From positions 310,001-374,000 of the forward strand of contig NZ_JBFRGU010000001.1 of assembly GCF_052115485.1 (NCBI RefSeq): a DNA stretch of 64,000 nucleotides, read 5' to 3'. The position numbers and the translations under genes are program-made. Shown one piece after another: positions 53,746-61,302 of this stretch (position 1 is the stretch's first letter; each line of letters starts with the position of its first letter). Source of the DNA: Microvirga sp052115485. Its GTDB lineage: Bacteria; Pseudomonadota; Alphaproteobacteria; Rhizobiales; Beijerinckiaceae. A model generated the notes under the pieces. The model ran no database searches. It was given only the letters and a program-made list of their open reading frames with translations, and was not told where the DNA came from.

Positions 53746-54773
53746 TCCGTTGGGAGCTTCTTGGACACGCCCGCCTGATCGAACGTCGCCATGTCGCGAT
53801 GCGTCATGACAGCGGCCTTCACAAGCCCGGCAGCAAGCGCAGCCCCGCTACCCTCGCCAAGACGCATGCCGAGCGCGAGGAGCGGGATTTTCCCAAGCCG
53901 CTCCAGGACATCACGATGCGCACCTTCCGCCGAAAGGTGACCGGCTACGCAATGGTCCAGCGTCGAGGGATGAATCGCGTGAAGCACGGCGGCGGCCGCA
54001 GTGGCTACATAGCCATCAAGGATGACGGGAATTCGTTGCAGGCGAGCAGCCAGAATCGCCCCCGCAATGGCAGCAACTTCGCGCCCACCCAGGCGGCTCA
54101 AAATTTGGAGCGGGTCCTTCAGATGCGCGGCGTGGTGCTCAAGAGCCGCTTCGACAGCGGCGACCTTGCGCTTCAGGCCCTCCTCATCGACACCCGTACC
54201 GCGCCCGACCCAATGTTCTGCCGGGCCGCCATAGAGCGCAGCGTAGATCGCGGCAGCGACCGTCGTGTTGCCGATACCCATTTCGCCGACAGCAAGAAGA
54301 TCAGTGCCGCCCGCAATCGCCTCCATACCGAAAGCCATGGTAGCGACGCAGGCCTTCTCGTCCATGGCCGCATCGGTCGTGATGTCCTTCGTCGGCATGT
54401 CGAGCGCGAGGTCGAACACCTTGAAACCGAGGCCGTAGGCCGCGCAGATCTGGTTAATGGCAGCGCCGCCCGCGGCGAAGTTTTCCAGCATCTGCCGGTT
54501 GACTTCGGACGGATAAGCCGACACTCCGCGAGCGACGACCCCATGGCTTCCGGCAAAAACGCAGACCAGCGGCCGGTCGACGGAGGGCTGAGGCTTCCCC
54601 TGCCAGGCGGCAAGCCATTCCGCGAGCCACTCAAGTCTTCCCAAGCTCCCGGCGGGCTTGGTCAATTGACGGTCTCGTGCGCGGACGGCCTCGACGGCGG
54701 CTTCATCCGGGCCGGGCATGGTAACGATCAGACGGCGAATGTCGTCGAAAGGCGAGGAAGCGGTATCAGTCAT
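53742..54773 (-). CDS. cobT: Nicotinate-nucleotide-dimethylbenzimidazole phosphoribosyltransferase
   Basis: 343 residues. Makes alpha-ribazole phosphate for the lower ligand of cobalamin. Motifs: LTKPAGSLGRLEWLAEWLA, VFAGSHGVVARGVSAYPSEV, GEMGIGNTT, and the catalytic Glu in GMRLGEGSGAA. Divergent from cobS with 75 bases between starts, too little for a cobalamin riboswitch on both sides. Confidence 0.94.
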   Translation of the reverse strand: MTDTASSPFDDIRRLIVTMPGPDEAAVEAVRARDRQLTKPAGSLGRLEWLAEWLAAWQGKPQPSVDRPLVCVFAGSHGVVARGVSAYPSEVNRQMLENFAAGGAAINQICAAYGLGFKVFDLALDMPTKDITTDAAMDEKACVATMAFGMEAIAGGTDLLAVGEMGIGNTTVAAAIYAALYGGPAEHWVGRGTGVDEEGLKRKVAAVEAALEHHAAHLKDPLQILSRLGGREVAAIAGAILAARLQRIPVILDGYVATAAAAVLHAIHPSTLDHCVAGHLSAEGAHRDVLERLGKIPLLALGMRLGEGSGAALAAGLVKAAVMTHRDMATFDQAGVSKKLPTE

Positions 54774-54848
54774 GATAAGGTCCGGCGGCAAGAGCGTGAG
54801 GGGATGGCGTTGCGCGACCTATAGCGGCGGTTCGGCACGGGGTGAAGT

Positions 54849-55685
54849 ATGTTGAGCGACGAGCAGGCGAAGGCGAGCGTTTCCTTGAACGCATGGCAGT
54901 CCGGATTGTCCGATCTCGCGGCATGTGTGCGATTCTACTCGCGCCTTCCGGTCCCGAAGCTTCCTTGGGAAATTGATCCTCACGCCGCTCCCGATATCAA
55001 CGGGATGGCCCGTGTCGTACCCTTGGGTGGTCTTATCATCGCGCTGATTCCAGCCCTGGTCCTTGCCTGCGCTCTTTTGCTTAATCTGGAACCCTGGGTC
55101 TCAGCCGCTCTGTCCGTCACGGCGATGACAATTCTCACCGGCGCTTTTCATGAGGACGGTCTCGCCGACATGGCCGACAGTTTTGGTGGAACGACGCGGG
55201 AGCGGCGACTCGAAATCATGAAGGACAGCCGCCTCGGCTCGTTCGGCGCGTCCGCGCTGATTCTCGGGTTGGTTCTGCGTATCGGCCTTCTGGCGACGCT
55301 TGCCACGCGCCTGGATCCCTTACCCGTTGCCCTCGTGACGATTGCAAGCGCGACGCTCTCGCGCACCACCGGGCTCACGCCACTGGTATTCTTGGCCCCT
55401 GCCCGCCTCGACGGCGCATCGCATACTGTCGGACAACCCTCACGCGATTCTTTCTGGCTTGCAGCGATCCTCGCGGCTTTCGTCGTGATCGCTTTAGGAT
55501 GGTTCGGGGATTTCGGGCGTCTCGGCATCGGTCTGATGCTTCTCGGCGCGGCCCTCGCCGGCCTCACCGTGACGCGGATTTCAGCGCGTCATCTCAACGG
55601 CCAGACGGGCGACATCGCAGGTGCGACCCAACAGGTCGCCGAGATCGCGGCGATGCTTGGGCTCTTGATCGCCACGCATCCGTGA
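54849..55685 (+). CDS. cobS: Adenosylcobinamide-GDP ribazoletransferase
   Basis: 278 residues, about six membrane helices. Joins alpha-ribazole and adenosylcobinamide-GDP at the inner membrane, the last step of cobalamin assembly, using the CobT product. Motifs: FYSRLPVPKLPW, GAFHEDGLADMADSFGG and the sequence RLEIMKDSRLGSFGA. Followed 15 bases later by a DUF1289 gene. Confidence 0.94.
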   Translation: MLSDEQAKASVSLNAWQSGLSDLAACVRFYSRLPVPKLPWEIDPHAAPDINGMARVVPLGGLIIALIPALVLACALLLNLEPWVSAALSVTAMTILTGAFHEDGLADMADSFGGTTRERRLEIMKDSRLGSFGASALILGLVLRIGLLATLATRLDPLPVALVTIASATLSRTTGLTPLVFLAPARLDGASHTVGQPSRDSFWLAAILAAFVVIALGWFGDFGRLGIGLMLLGAALAGLTVTRISARHLNGQTGDIAGATQQVAEIAAMLGLLIATHP

Positions 55686-55700
55686 CGACATGAGACGCAC

Positions 55701-55919
55701 ATGACACTCGCTTCCAGCCCCTGCATCCGCGTCTGCCTTATCGATCCAGAAACGGGTCTGTGCGAAGGCTGCGGCCGCACGCGCGAAGAAATAGGCACTT
55801 GGTATCGTATGACGGAAGAGGAGCGGCTGGCGATCATGGCCATCCTGCCCGAGCGCATGCGCGCAGCCTTTGCCCAGCAATACGGCGAGACCGATCAGAA
55901 GCTCAGCCGAGAAGGCTGA
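55701..55919 (+). CDS. DUF1289 protein
   Basis: 72 residues. SPCIRVCLIDPETGLCEGCG and RTREEIGTWYRMTEEERLAI form the DUF1289 (Fe-S-like CxxxC...CxxC) pattern. Small cytosolic protein, role unknown. Downstream of cobS by 15 bases; its last 17 bases overlap the convergent TauE gene. Confidence 0.9.
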   Translation: MTLASSPCIRVCLIDPETGLCEGCGRTREEIGTWYRMTEEERLAIMAILPERMRAAFAQQYGETDQKLSREG

Positions 55920-56754
55920 AGGCGAAGCGAGCGCTGATCAGAAGCAGGAAGATGCCGAAGGCAAGTTCGAGGCGGCGCTTCGACAACCGGTGAGCCAATC
56001 GAGCGCCGATGGGGGCCATCCAGACGCTGGTCGGGATGAAAAGCAGGAAGCCGAGCAGGGAAATATAGCCGATGGCGAAGGGAGGCTGGAGGGCCGCCAC
56101 TGTCGGAAACTCGGCCGCGCGCGGCCATCCGGCATAAATGTAGCCGAGGGCGCCGGGAATGGAGATCAATATGCCGAGGCCCGAGGATGTGGCGACCGCC
56201 TGATGGATCGGCCGGTTGTAGAACGTCATGAACATGTTGGAAAGCATGCCGCCGCCGATACCCATGAGAGCGGAGAGCACACCGATCACCCAGCCATAGA
56301 TCGTCATGATGGCTTTAGAGGGCATCTCCGTCCCGAACCGCCACGTATCCTTGCCGAACAGCAACCGGATAGCGGCAACGCCCGCGACCAGCACGAAGAC
56401 GAGTTTGAACAGATCGGCCGGAGCATAGCGCGCCACGAAGCTTCCCATGGCGACCCCGACGACAACGGGAATGGCCCACACGCGCAAGATCGTCATGTCC
56501 ACTGCGCCCTTGGCCTGATGGGTGCGGAATGAGCGGATCGAGGTTGGGATGATGATGGCGAGCGACGTGCCGACACAAAGCGGCATGCGAACTTCATCCG
56601 GCACGCCGAGGATGCGGAACAGTTCATAGAGAACCGGTACCGCGACGGCCCCTCCCCCCACGCCGAACACACCTGCCAGAAGCCCGGTGACAGCGCCGCC
56701 GGCCAGAAGGGCTGCGGCCAGCCAAGCCAATTCCATGGGAGAAATGCCGAACAT
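55903..56754 (-). CDS. TauE/SafE-family membrane permease
   Basis: 283 residues, about eight membrane helices. Start LAAALLAGGAVTGLLAGVFG and GVGGGAVAVPVLYELFRILG, then LSALMGIGGGMLSNMFMTFY, the two GxGGG repeats of the family. Thought to export sulfite or sulfoacetate, or to move other organosulfur anions. Single gene, convergent overlap with DUF1289. Confidence 0.9.
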   Translation of the reverse strand: MFGISPMELAWLAAALLAGGAVTGLLAGVFGVGGGAVAVPVLYELFRILGVPDEVRMPLCVGTSLAIIIPTSIRSFRTHQAKGAVDMTILRVWAIPVVVGVAMGSFVARYAPADLFKLVFVLVAGVAAIRLLFGKDTWRFGTEMPSKAIMTIYGWVIGVLSALMGIGGGMLSNMFMTFYNRPIHQAVATSSGLGILISIPGALGYIYAGWPRAAEFPTVAALQPPFAIGYISLLGFLLFIPTSVWMAPIGARLAHRLSKRRLELAFGIFLLLISARFAFSLLG

Positions 56755-56848
56755 GCGTGGGGAATTCCGTCAGATCGAAGGGACTTGATCTGTGGAGCGA
56801 ATTCCGCACCGGAGCAAGCGCCCGTGCGTTGAAGGCCCCAGCTTTTCC

Positions 56849-57847
56849 TTAAGCCGCATCCTCAAACGCGGCGCCGCTGCGCGAAACATGCGCGACAGCA
56901 TCCCGCAAGGTCTGCAGACCGGCGCCGGACTTGGTCGCCTCGGTCGCCAGATGGCGGCGGAAGGCCCTTGCGCCGTGGCGTCCCGTGAAGAGCCCGAGGA
57001 TATGACGGGTCATGGAATGCAAGCGCACGCCCTCGGCCAACCGAGCCGCGACATAGGGCTCGAAAGCCTTAATGGCCTCGAACCCGTCCGCGACGGGCCT
57101 TTCGCCACCGAAGATTTCCTCGTCCACCGACAGGAGCAGTTCGGGCTCGTGATAAGCGGCACGCCCAACCATGACGCCATCCACATGCGCGAGATGAGCC
57201 TTGGCCTCGGCGATGGTACGAATGCCGCCATTGATCGCAATCGGCAGGTCTGGCCTCGCCTGTTTCAGACGGTAGACACGCTCATAATCCAGAGGCGGAA
57301 TGTCCCGGTTCTCCTTCGGCGATAGGCCTTGAAGCCAGGCTTTGCGGGCATGAACCGTGAGTTCGTCGCACCCGGCAGCCACGACGCTGTCGGTCAGGTT
57401 GTTCAGCGCCTCTTCCGTGTCCTGATCGTCCACGCCGATCCGGCATTTCACCGTAACGGGAAGACTCACCACAGCCTTCATGACGGAGACGCATTCGCCC
57501 ACGAGGCCCGGTTCGCGCATCAGGCAAGCGCCGAAACGGCCGTCCTGCACCCGGTCGGAGGGGCAACCGACATTGAGGTTGATCTCGTCATAGCCGAAAT
57601 CGGCGCAGATCCGCGCGGCTTCAGCCAATTCCCGCGGGTTCGAACCGCCAAGCTGGACTGCGATAGGATGCTCCGAACTGTCGAAGCCGAGCAGACGCTC
57701 GCGCGGGCCGTGAATGACGGCCCCGGTCGTCACCATCTCAGTATAAAGCTGCGTCCGGCGCGTCATGAGACGATGGAAAAACCGGCAATGCCGATCAGTC
57801 CAGTCCATCATCGGCGCGACAGAAATTTTACTAATAATATCAGCCAC
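56849..57847 (-). CDS. dusA: tRNA-dihydrouridine synthase A
   Basis: 332 residues. FMN enzyme reducing uridine in the tRNA D loop. VAPMMDWTDRHCRFFHRLMT, GGSNPRELAEAARICADFGY, NLNVGCPSDRVQDGRFGACL (catalytic Cys) and NGGIRTIAEAKAHL. The first nine codons (GTG start at 57847, MADIISKIS) are strikingly AT-rich and unlike the rest; a TAA stands directly before the GTG, so this is the only start. The original 5' end appears to lie at 58669-58719 beyond an inserted element, which replaced the N-terminus while keeping the frame open. Confidence 0.93.
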   Translation of the reverse strand: MADIISKISVAPMMDWTDRHCRFFHRLMTRRTQLYTEMVTTGAVIHGPRERLLGFDSSEHPIAVQLGGSNPRELAEAARICADFGYDEINLNVGCPSDRVQDGRFGACLMREPGLVGECVSVMKAVVSLPVTVKCRIGVDDQDTEEALNNLTDSVVAAGCDELTVHARKAWLQGLSPKENRDIPPLDYERVYRLKQARPDLPIAINGGIRTIAEAKAHLAHVDGVMVGRAAYHEPELLLSVDEEIFGGERPVADGFEAIKAFEPYVAARLAEGVRLHSMTRHILGLFTGRHGARAFRRHLATEATKSGAGLQTLRDAVAHVSRSGAAFEDAA

Positions 57848-57945
57848 TTAACTATCTCAGTCGGTCCTATACACTGTCTCTTTACTCGATCTCGCGCAGT
57901 AATTTCAAATACTTAACGAACCATCCGTCGCGAAAGCCCACGCTT

Positions 57946-57993
57946 GGTACTGCATTGCAGTACCGTAGCTATTCACGCAGTACCGTGGCAGTA
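57946..57993. repeat. Clustered GCAGTACCGT repeats, left end of island
   Basis: GGTACTGCA-T-TGCAGTACC (57946-57964) is a near-perfect palindrome. Direct copies of GCAGTACCGT lie at 57957-57966 and 57977-57986, and a half copy GCAGTA at 57988. Spacing of about 20 bases and position near the island end suit integrase arm-type or accessory-factor sites. Confidence 0.65.
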
Positions 57994-58071
57994 AGGTTAT
58001 TGTCAGCCCTAGCAGACCACGGATTTAGGGGCCGCACCGACATTGACCCTCAATCGGCGGGACCTGATTTT

Positions 58072-58572
58072 ATGATCGAGCAAACCCACCCACATCTTTC
58101 AGAGTTTCTAGCCTTCCTCAAGGAGCTGAACAAGGAGACCGAACGTGGTGCTGCACTGGCTGCAGCAGCTATGATTGATGATCTACTAGGAAAGGCTCTG
58201 CAGGCTTTCTTGATCGAGAATAAGGGAGCCCAAGCATTGCTCTCTGGCTTTAACGCTCCGCTTGGCACATTTTCGTCGAAGATTGCAGCAGCATACGCTT
58301 TAGGAGTTATCTCCGAACGTGAGTACCGAGAGTGCGAACTCATTCGCAAAATTCGGAATGAATTTGCTCATAAAGTACAGATCTCATTCGAGTCTCAAGC
58401 CTTGGCAGATATGTGTCGAGCACTAAGCTTTAGCGCTCCTGATTATGGTGATGTCGTCGTTGGTATCAGAGGGAAGTTCACCTCTGCCGCCGTCGCCTTA
58501 ATTTTGAATTTAACTAACCGACCACACTACGTAGGCTTGAAGCGCCTGACACATCAGGCATGGCCCTACTGA
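58072..58572 (+). CDS. MltR/DUF4145-like protein with HEPN-type R-x4-H motif
   Basis: 166 residues, all helical in appearance. Segments RGAALAAAAMIDDLLGKALQ, GFNAPLGTFSSKIAAAYALG and LIRKIRNEFAHKVQ match the MltR / mannitol-repressor-like group. R95-NEFA-H100 has the R-x4-H spacing of HEPN nucleases. It is the only gene in the dusA island and is AT-rich. The start MIEQTHP (58072) fits; an upstream frame to 57955 reads through the repeats. Function is unknown: regulator, toxin or anti-phage factor are all possible. Confidence 0.7.
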   Translation: MIEQTHPHLSEFLAFLKELNKETERGAALAAAAMIDDLLGKALQAFLIENKGAQALLSGFNAPLGTFSSKIAAAYALGVISEREYRECELIRKIRNEFAHKVQISFESQALADMCRALSFSAPDYGDVVVGIRGKFTSAAVALILNLTNRPHYVGLKRLTHQAWPY

Positions 58573-58595
58573 GCTGTCACTGCATTCTTTAGGCA

Positions 58596-58618
58596 GCAGT
58601 ACTGCAAACGGTACTGCA
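58596..58618. repeat. GCAGTACTGC / ACGGTACTGC repeats, right end of island
   Basis: GCAGTACTGC (58596-58605, itself palindromic) and ACGGTACTGC (58608-58617, reverse complement of GCAGTACCGT) mirror the left-end cluster in inverted orientation. Confidence 0.65.
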
Positions 58619-58668
58619 TGGCCTTGGCAACCACACCTTAAGCGCTGAAAAAACAAAGCTTTTTCTCT

Positions 58669-58719
58669 TCACGTGGCTCCGTCCATCATGGGCGCTACGG
58701 TGAAGCGGGAAGCTCTCAT
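58669..58719 (-). pseudogene. Displaced original 5' end of dusA
   Basis: On the minus strand ATG at 58719 opens MRASRFTVAPMMDGAT and stops at 58669. The first 13 residues are what a normal DusA N-terminus looks like (short basic start, then VAPMMD); identity with dusA ends exactly after MMD. The ancestral dusA promoter is therefore probably in 58720-58809. Confidence 0.8.
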
Positions 58720-58809
58720 AATTCTTTAGATATCTTTGTCGTGAAACTTCCATAGACGGATGCCCTCGGGGCAGTCGTCGGCTCCTATACAACAAAAGGG
58801 CGCGAAAGA

Positions 58810-59442
58810 TCAGCTTTTCTGAAAAGCGAGATGAACACCGAGACCGGCTATCATCGCGCCGCCAGTGCGCTGCATGAGGCGCTGTGCTTGGCTTGAGCGC
58901 CGCAGCCTCGTGATCACCGCGCCTGCCAGTACCACACAGACGACGTCCGCAAAGGAAAACATCAGGTTCACGATGGTCCCTAGAAAGACGAACTGGATCC
59001 AGATGGGAAGCGTGGCTGATGCGTCGATGAATTGCGGCAAGAATGCCAGAAAGAAAATCGCCGTCTTGGGATTGAGAACCTCGACCGTAACGCTCTCGAA
59101 AAAGGCGCGTCGGCCGGATTTCGGTTCGATCCCCGGGATAGTCACATCGCCTTGCGCTTTGGCGCGGAACATCGAGACGCCCAACCAAATCAAATAGGCC
59201 GCGCCGGCCAATTTCACCGCCATGTAGAGCATGGGCACAGCGTGGAAGAGAACCGACAAGCCCGCTGCTGCGGCGATGACGTGTACATAACCGCCAAGGT
59301 GGATACCGAGCGAAGCCATCAGACCGGACGACCGGCCGCGAGCCAAGGTCTGAGCCGCAGCATAAAGCATGGCCGGACCCGGGATGAAGGCGAAGAGCGC
59401 CGTGGTCGCAAGAAACGCGAGAAACAACTCGGTTGACGGCAT
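58810..59442 (-). CDS. LysE-family amino-acid exporter
   Basis: 210 residues, about six membrane helices. LFAFIPGPAMLYAAAQTLARG (the LysE/RhtB PGP motif), GIHLGGYVHVIAAAAGLSVL, and FFESVTVEVLNPKTAIFFLA, a strong family signature. Exports amino acids or homoserine lactone-like compounds. Start 59442 gives MPSTELFLAFL. It once lay directly upstream of dusA. Confidence 0.92.
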   Translation of the reverse strand: MPSTELFLAFLATTALFAFIPGPAMLYAAAQTLARGRSSGLMASLGIHLGGYVHVIAAAAGLSVLFHAVPMLYMAVKLAGAAYLIWLGVSMFRAKAQGDVTIPGIEPKSGRRAFFESVTVEVLNPKTAIFFLAFLPQFIDASATLPIWIQFVFLGTIVNLMFSFADVVCVVLAGAVITRLRRSSQAQRLMQRTGGAMIAGLGVHLAFQKS

Positions 59443-59571
59443 GATTTCGCTCTTTCGGGATTCTCGATTTGTTGCGGGCGAATATCCCAAGTGGGCGTGA
59501 GCTCTGCAAGGACTTTGACGTAGGATGAAGGATGCTCTTCGGCCCGCCAAACTGCCGCAGAAATGCGGCCC

Positions 59572-59602
59572 TTGACCTTACAATGATGGGAACCCTTATT
59601 TA
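59572..59602 (+). promoter_or_regulatory. MerR-type promoter with 19-base spacer
   Basis: TTGACC (59572-59577) and TATTTA (59597-59602) are separated by 19 bases, the over-long spacer that MerR-family activators correct by DNA distortion. It lies 30 bases before the CueR-like gene, so autoregulation is likely. The dyad in the spacer is weak. Confidence 0.6.
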
Positions 59603-59631
59603 AGAGCAATGACCTTTTTCTGGAGATGGCG

Positions 59632-60090
59632 ATGAATATCGGTGAGGCTGCGACCGCTTCGGGCGTTTCCGCCAAGATGATCCGCTACTACGAGCAGATC
59701 GGGCTGATCAAGGCCGCAGCGCGGACCGAGTCCGGGTATCGGGTCTATTCCGATAACGATATCAATACGCTGCTTTTCATCCGGCGGTCGCGGGATCTCG
59801 GCTTTTCAGTCGAGAAGATCGGCGAGTTACTCACGCTCTGGCATGATCGCAGCCGGGCGAGTGCGGTTGTGAAACAGATCGCTCTCGATCACGTGGATGC
59901 TCTCGAGCGCAAGATGCGGGAATTGCAGGGCATGGCCGACACGCTTCGTCATCTGGCCCAAAACTGCCACGGCGACGGACGACCCGATTGTCCGATTATC
60001 GAAGAATTGGCGCATACCGAGCCTGACGCGAGCTGCCATACGCATTCCACCCGCCAGGCTGCGCTACACAACTTCCGCAAACACGGCTGA
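59632..60090 (+). CDS. cueR: MerR-family copper-responsive regulator (CueR/HmrR type)
   Basis: 152 residues. Helix-turn-helix MNIGEAATASGVSAKMIRYY, then EQIGLI, a long dimerisation helix, and the metal-binding loop NCHGDGRPDCPIIEEL with the two cysteines spaced as in Cu(I) sensors. TGGAG is six bases before the ATG. No copper ATPase or oxidase gene is adjacent, so its targets lie elsewhere. Confidence 0.88.
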   Translation: MNIGEAATASGVSAKMIRYYEQIGLIKAAARTESGYRVYSDNDINTLLFIRRSRDLGFSVEKIGELLTLWHDRSRASAVVKQIALDHVDALERKMRELQGMADTLRHLAQNCHGDGRPDCPIIEELAHTEPDASCHTHSTRQAALHNFRKHG

Positions 60091-60128
60091 GTGATACCCC
60101 TTTTCCCGGCCATTGCGGGCCGCGTTCA

Positions 60129-60599
60129 TCAGGTAAGCGCGGCGCTCTTCGCCCCAAGAACTGTCAGCGCATCGCGTGGATCGAGATTCACCTGCACGCC
60201 GCGCTGGCCGCCGTTGATAAAGACGCGCTCATGCGCGAAGGCTCCTCCATCGACCAGGGTCGGCACGCGCTTCTTTTGGCCGAAGGGGCTTATGCCACCC
60301 ACGTGGTAGCCAGTGATGCGCTCCGCGTCCGCGGGCTTCATCATCTGCGCGGATTTCCCGCCGAACGCCGCCGCGAGTTTCTTCAGGTTGACCTCGCAAT
60401 CCGACGGCACGATCACGCAGGCGGGCTTGCCGTCCACCTCCACCATCAAGGTCTTGAGAACGCTTGAAGGGTCGGCACCCAAAGCCTCTGCCGCCTGCAA
60501 GCCGATGCGCTCGGCATTAGGATCGTAATCGTACGTCGCGACGGTGAAGGAGATACCGGCCTGTTGCAGAGCAAGCGTCGCGCGTGTCGTCTTGGACAT
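60129..60599 (-). CDS. ybaK: Aminoacyl-tRNA deacylase YbaK/EbsC
   Basis: 156 residues. YbaK domain with KTLMVEVDGKPACVIVPSDC, LKKLAAAFGGKSAQMMKPAD and GYHVGGISPFGQKKRVPTLV, the Cys-tRNA(Pro) deacylase pattern (Lys46 and the GGISPFG loop). Clears Cys-tRNA(Pro) made in error by ProRS. Start at 60599 preferred over the open frame to 60641. Confidence 0.92.
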   Translation of the reverse strand: MSKTTRATLALQQAGISFTVATYDYDPNAERIGLQAAEALGADPSSVLKTLMVEVDGKPACVIVPSDCEVNLKKLAAAFGGKSAQMMKPADAERITGYHVGGISPFGQKKRVPTLVDGGAFAHERVFINGGQRGVQVNLDPRDALTVLGAKSAALT

Positions 60600-60656
60600 G
60601 GAAAGCAATCCGCTCGGGGCTGGGAACCTGCCTGTCGTCAAGAACCGGCCGAAAAC

Positions 60657-61253
60657 TCAGTGCCCATGCTTGTGGTCATGATGACCGCAGCCGCAACCCT
60701 TGCCGTGCTCGTGATGATGGTCGTGGTGTTCATGGGCGTGGGAATGGTCGTGACCATGGGCATGATCGTGGTGATGATGCTCATGGCCGTGATGATGATG
60801 ACCGTGGCCGTGGTCGTGTCCGCAATCGTGGATGCTGCGCTCGGGCTGGAACGGGCGCTCGACGGCGGTCGCCGTGCAGCCTTGCCCGCGCACCAATTCG
60901 GCCACCGCCGGATCGTTCTCGACATAAACCGCATCCGCTGTGACTTCAGCCAGGGCGTGACGGCCGCCGAGGTGCCAGGCGAGGCGCGTGAGCCGCAAGG
61001 GGTTCTCAGCCTTGACTTCCAGGAGCGGCTGCGCCGCTGCCTTCACCTGGACGAGGCGCCCATCGTCAAGCCGGAAAGCGTCGCCGTCGTTGAGAACCGT
61101 GTCCATTTCGAGATCGGCGACGAAGGCCGTGCCTTTCTCACCCGTCAGATGCGCATGACGCTGACTGCGCGCCGCGTAATCCAGTGCGACCTGATCGACG
61201 ACACGGTCGGATTTCACGGCGGGCTTGCGAACGACGATGACAGCGCGGGACAT
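60657..61253 (-). CDS. ureE: Urease accessory nickel chaperone UreE
   Basis: 198 residues. N-terminal peptide-binding domain (SDRVVDQVALDYAARSQRHA, HLTGEKGTAFVADLE) and C-terminal metal domain (LARLAWHLGGRHAL-like LTRLAWHLGGRHALAEV, then VENDPAVAELVRGQG), followed by a histidine tail of about 55 residues with roughly half histidine and a final CGCGHHDHKHGH. Delivers nickel to urease. No other ure gene is adjacent; the neighbours are ybaK and guanine deaminase. Confidence 0.9.
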   Translation of the reverse strand: MSRAVIVVRKPAVKSDRVVDQVALDYAARSQRHAHLTGEKGTAFVADLEMDTVLNDGDAFRLDDGRLVQVKAAAQPLLEVKAENPLRLTRLAWHLGGRHALAEVTADAVYVENDPAVAELVRGQGCTATAVERPFQPERSIHDCGHDHGHGHHHHGHEHHHHDHAHGHDHSHAHEHHDHHHEHGKGCGCGHHDHKHGH

Positions 61254-61302
61254 GAGATTTCTCGAAAGGTTCGGATGCGGAGGATAAGCAGGCTCTAGAT
61301 TC

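Larger units (their letters stand above)
57803..58700. mobile_element. Decayed genomic island inserted at the dusA 5' end
   Basis: GTCCATCATCGGCGCGACAG (57803-57822, in dusA) and GTCCATCATGGGCGCTACGG (58681-58700) match at 17 of 20 positions and both encode VAPMMD on the minus strand. The 878-base interval is AT-richer than its surroundings, holds one gene (58072-58572) and repeated GCAGTACCGT sites, and has no integrase. dusA is an established insertion target of tyrosine integrases. The element seems to be a deletion remnant. Confidence 0.8.

Noticed and set aside
54774..54848. Cobalamin riboswitch between cobT and cobS
   Set aside because: The gap is 75 bases, shorter than a B12 riboswitch, and I see no B12-box-like conserved core.
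58589..59509. 306-residue minus-strand ORF spanning the island end and the LysE gene
   Set aside because: The LysE frame is clear in another phase; this ORF is a shadow, although it happens to cross the island border.
60660..60830. Low-complexity ATG/GTG-rich stretch considered as a DNA repeat
   Set aside because: On the minus strand it is the histidine codon run (CAT/CAC) of the UreE tail, so protein composition explains it.
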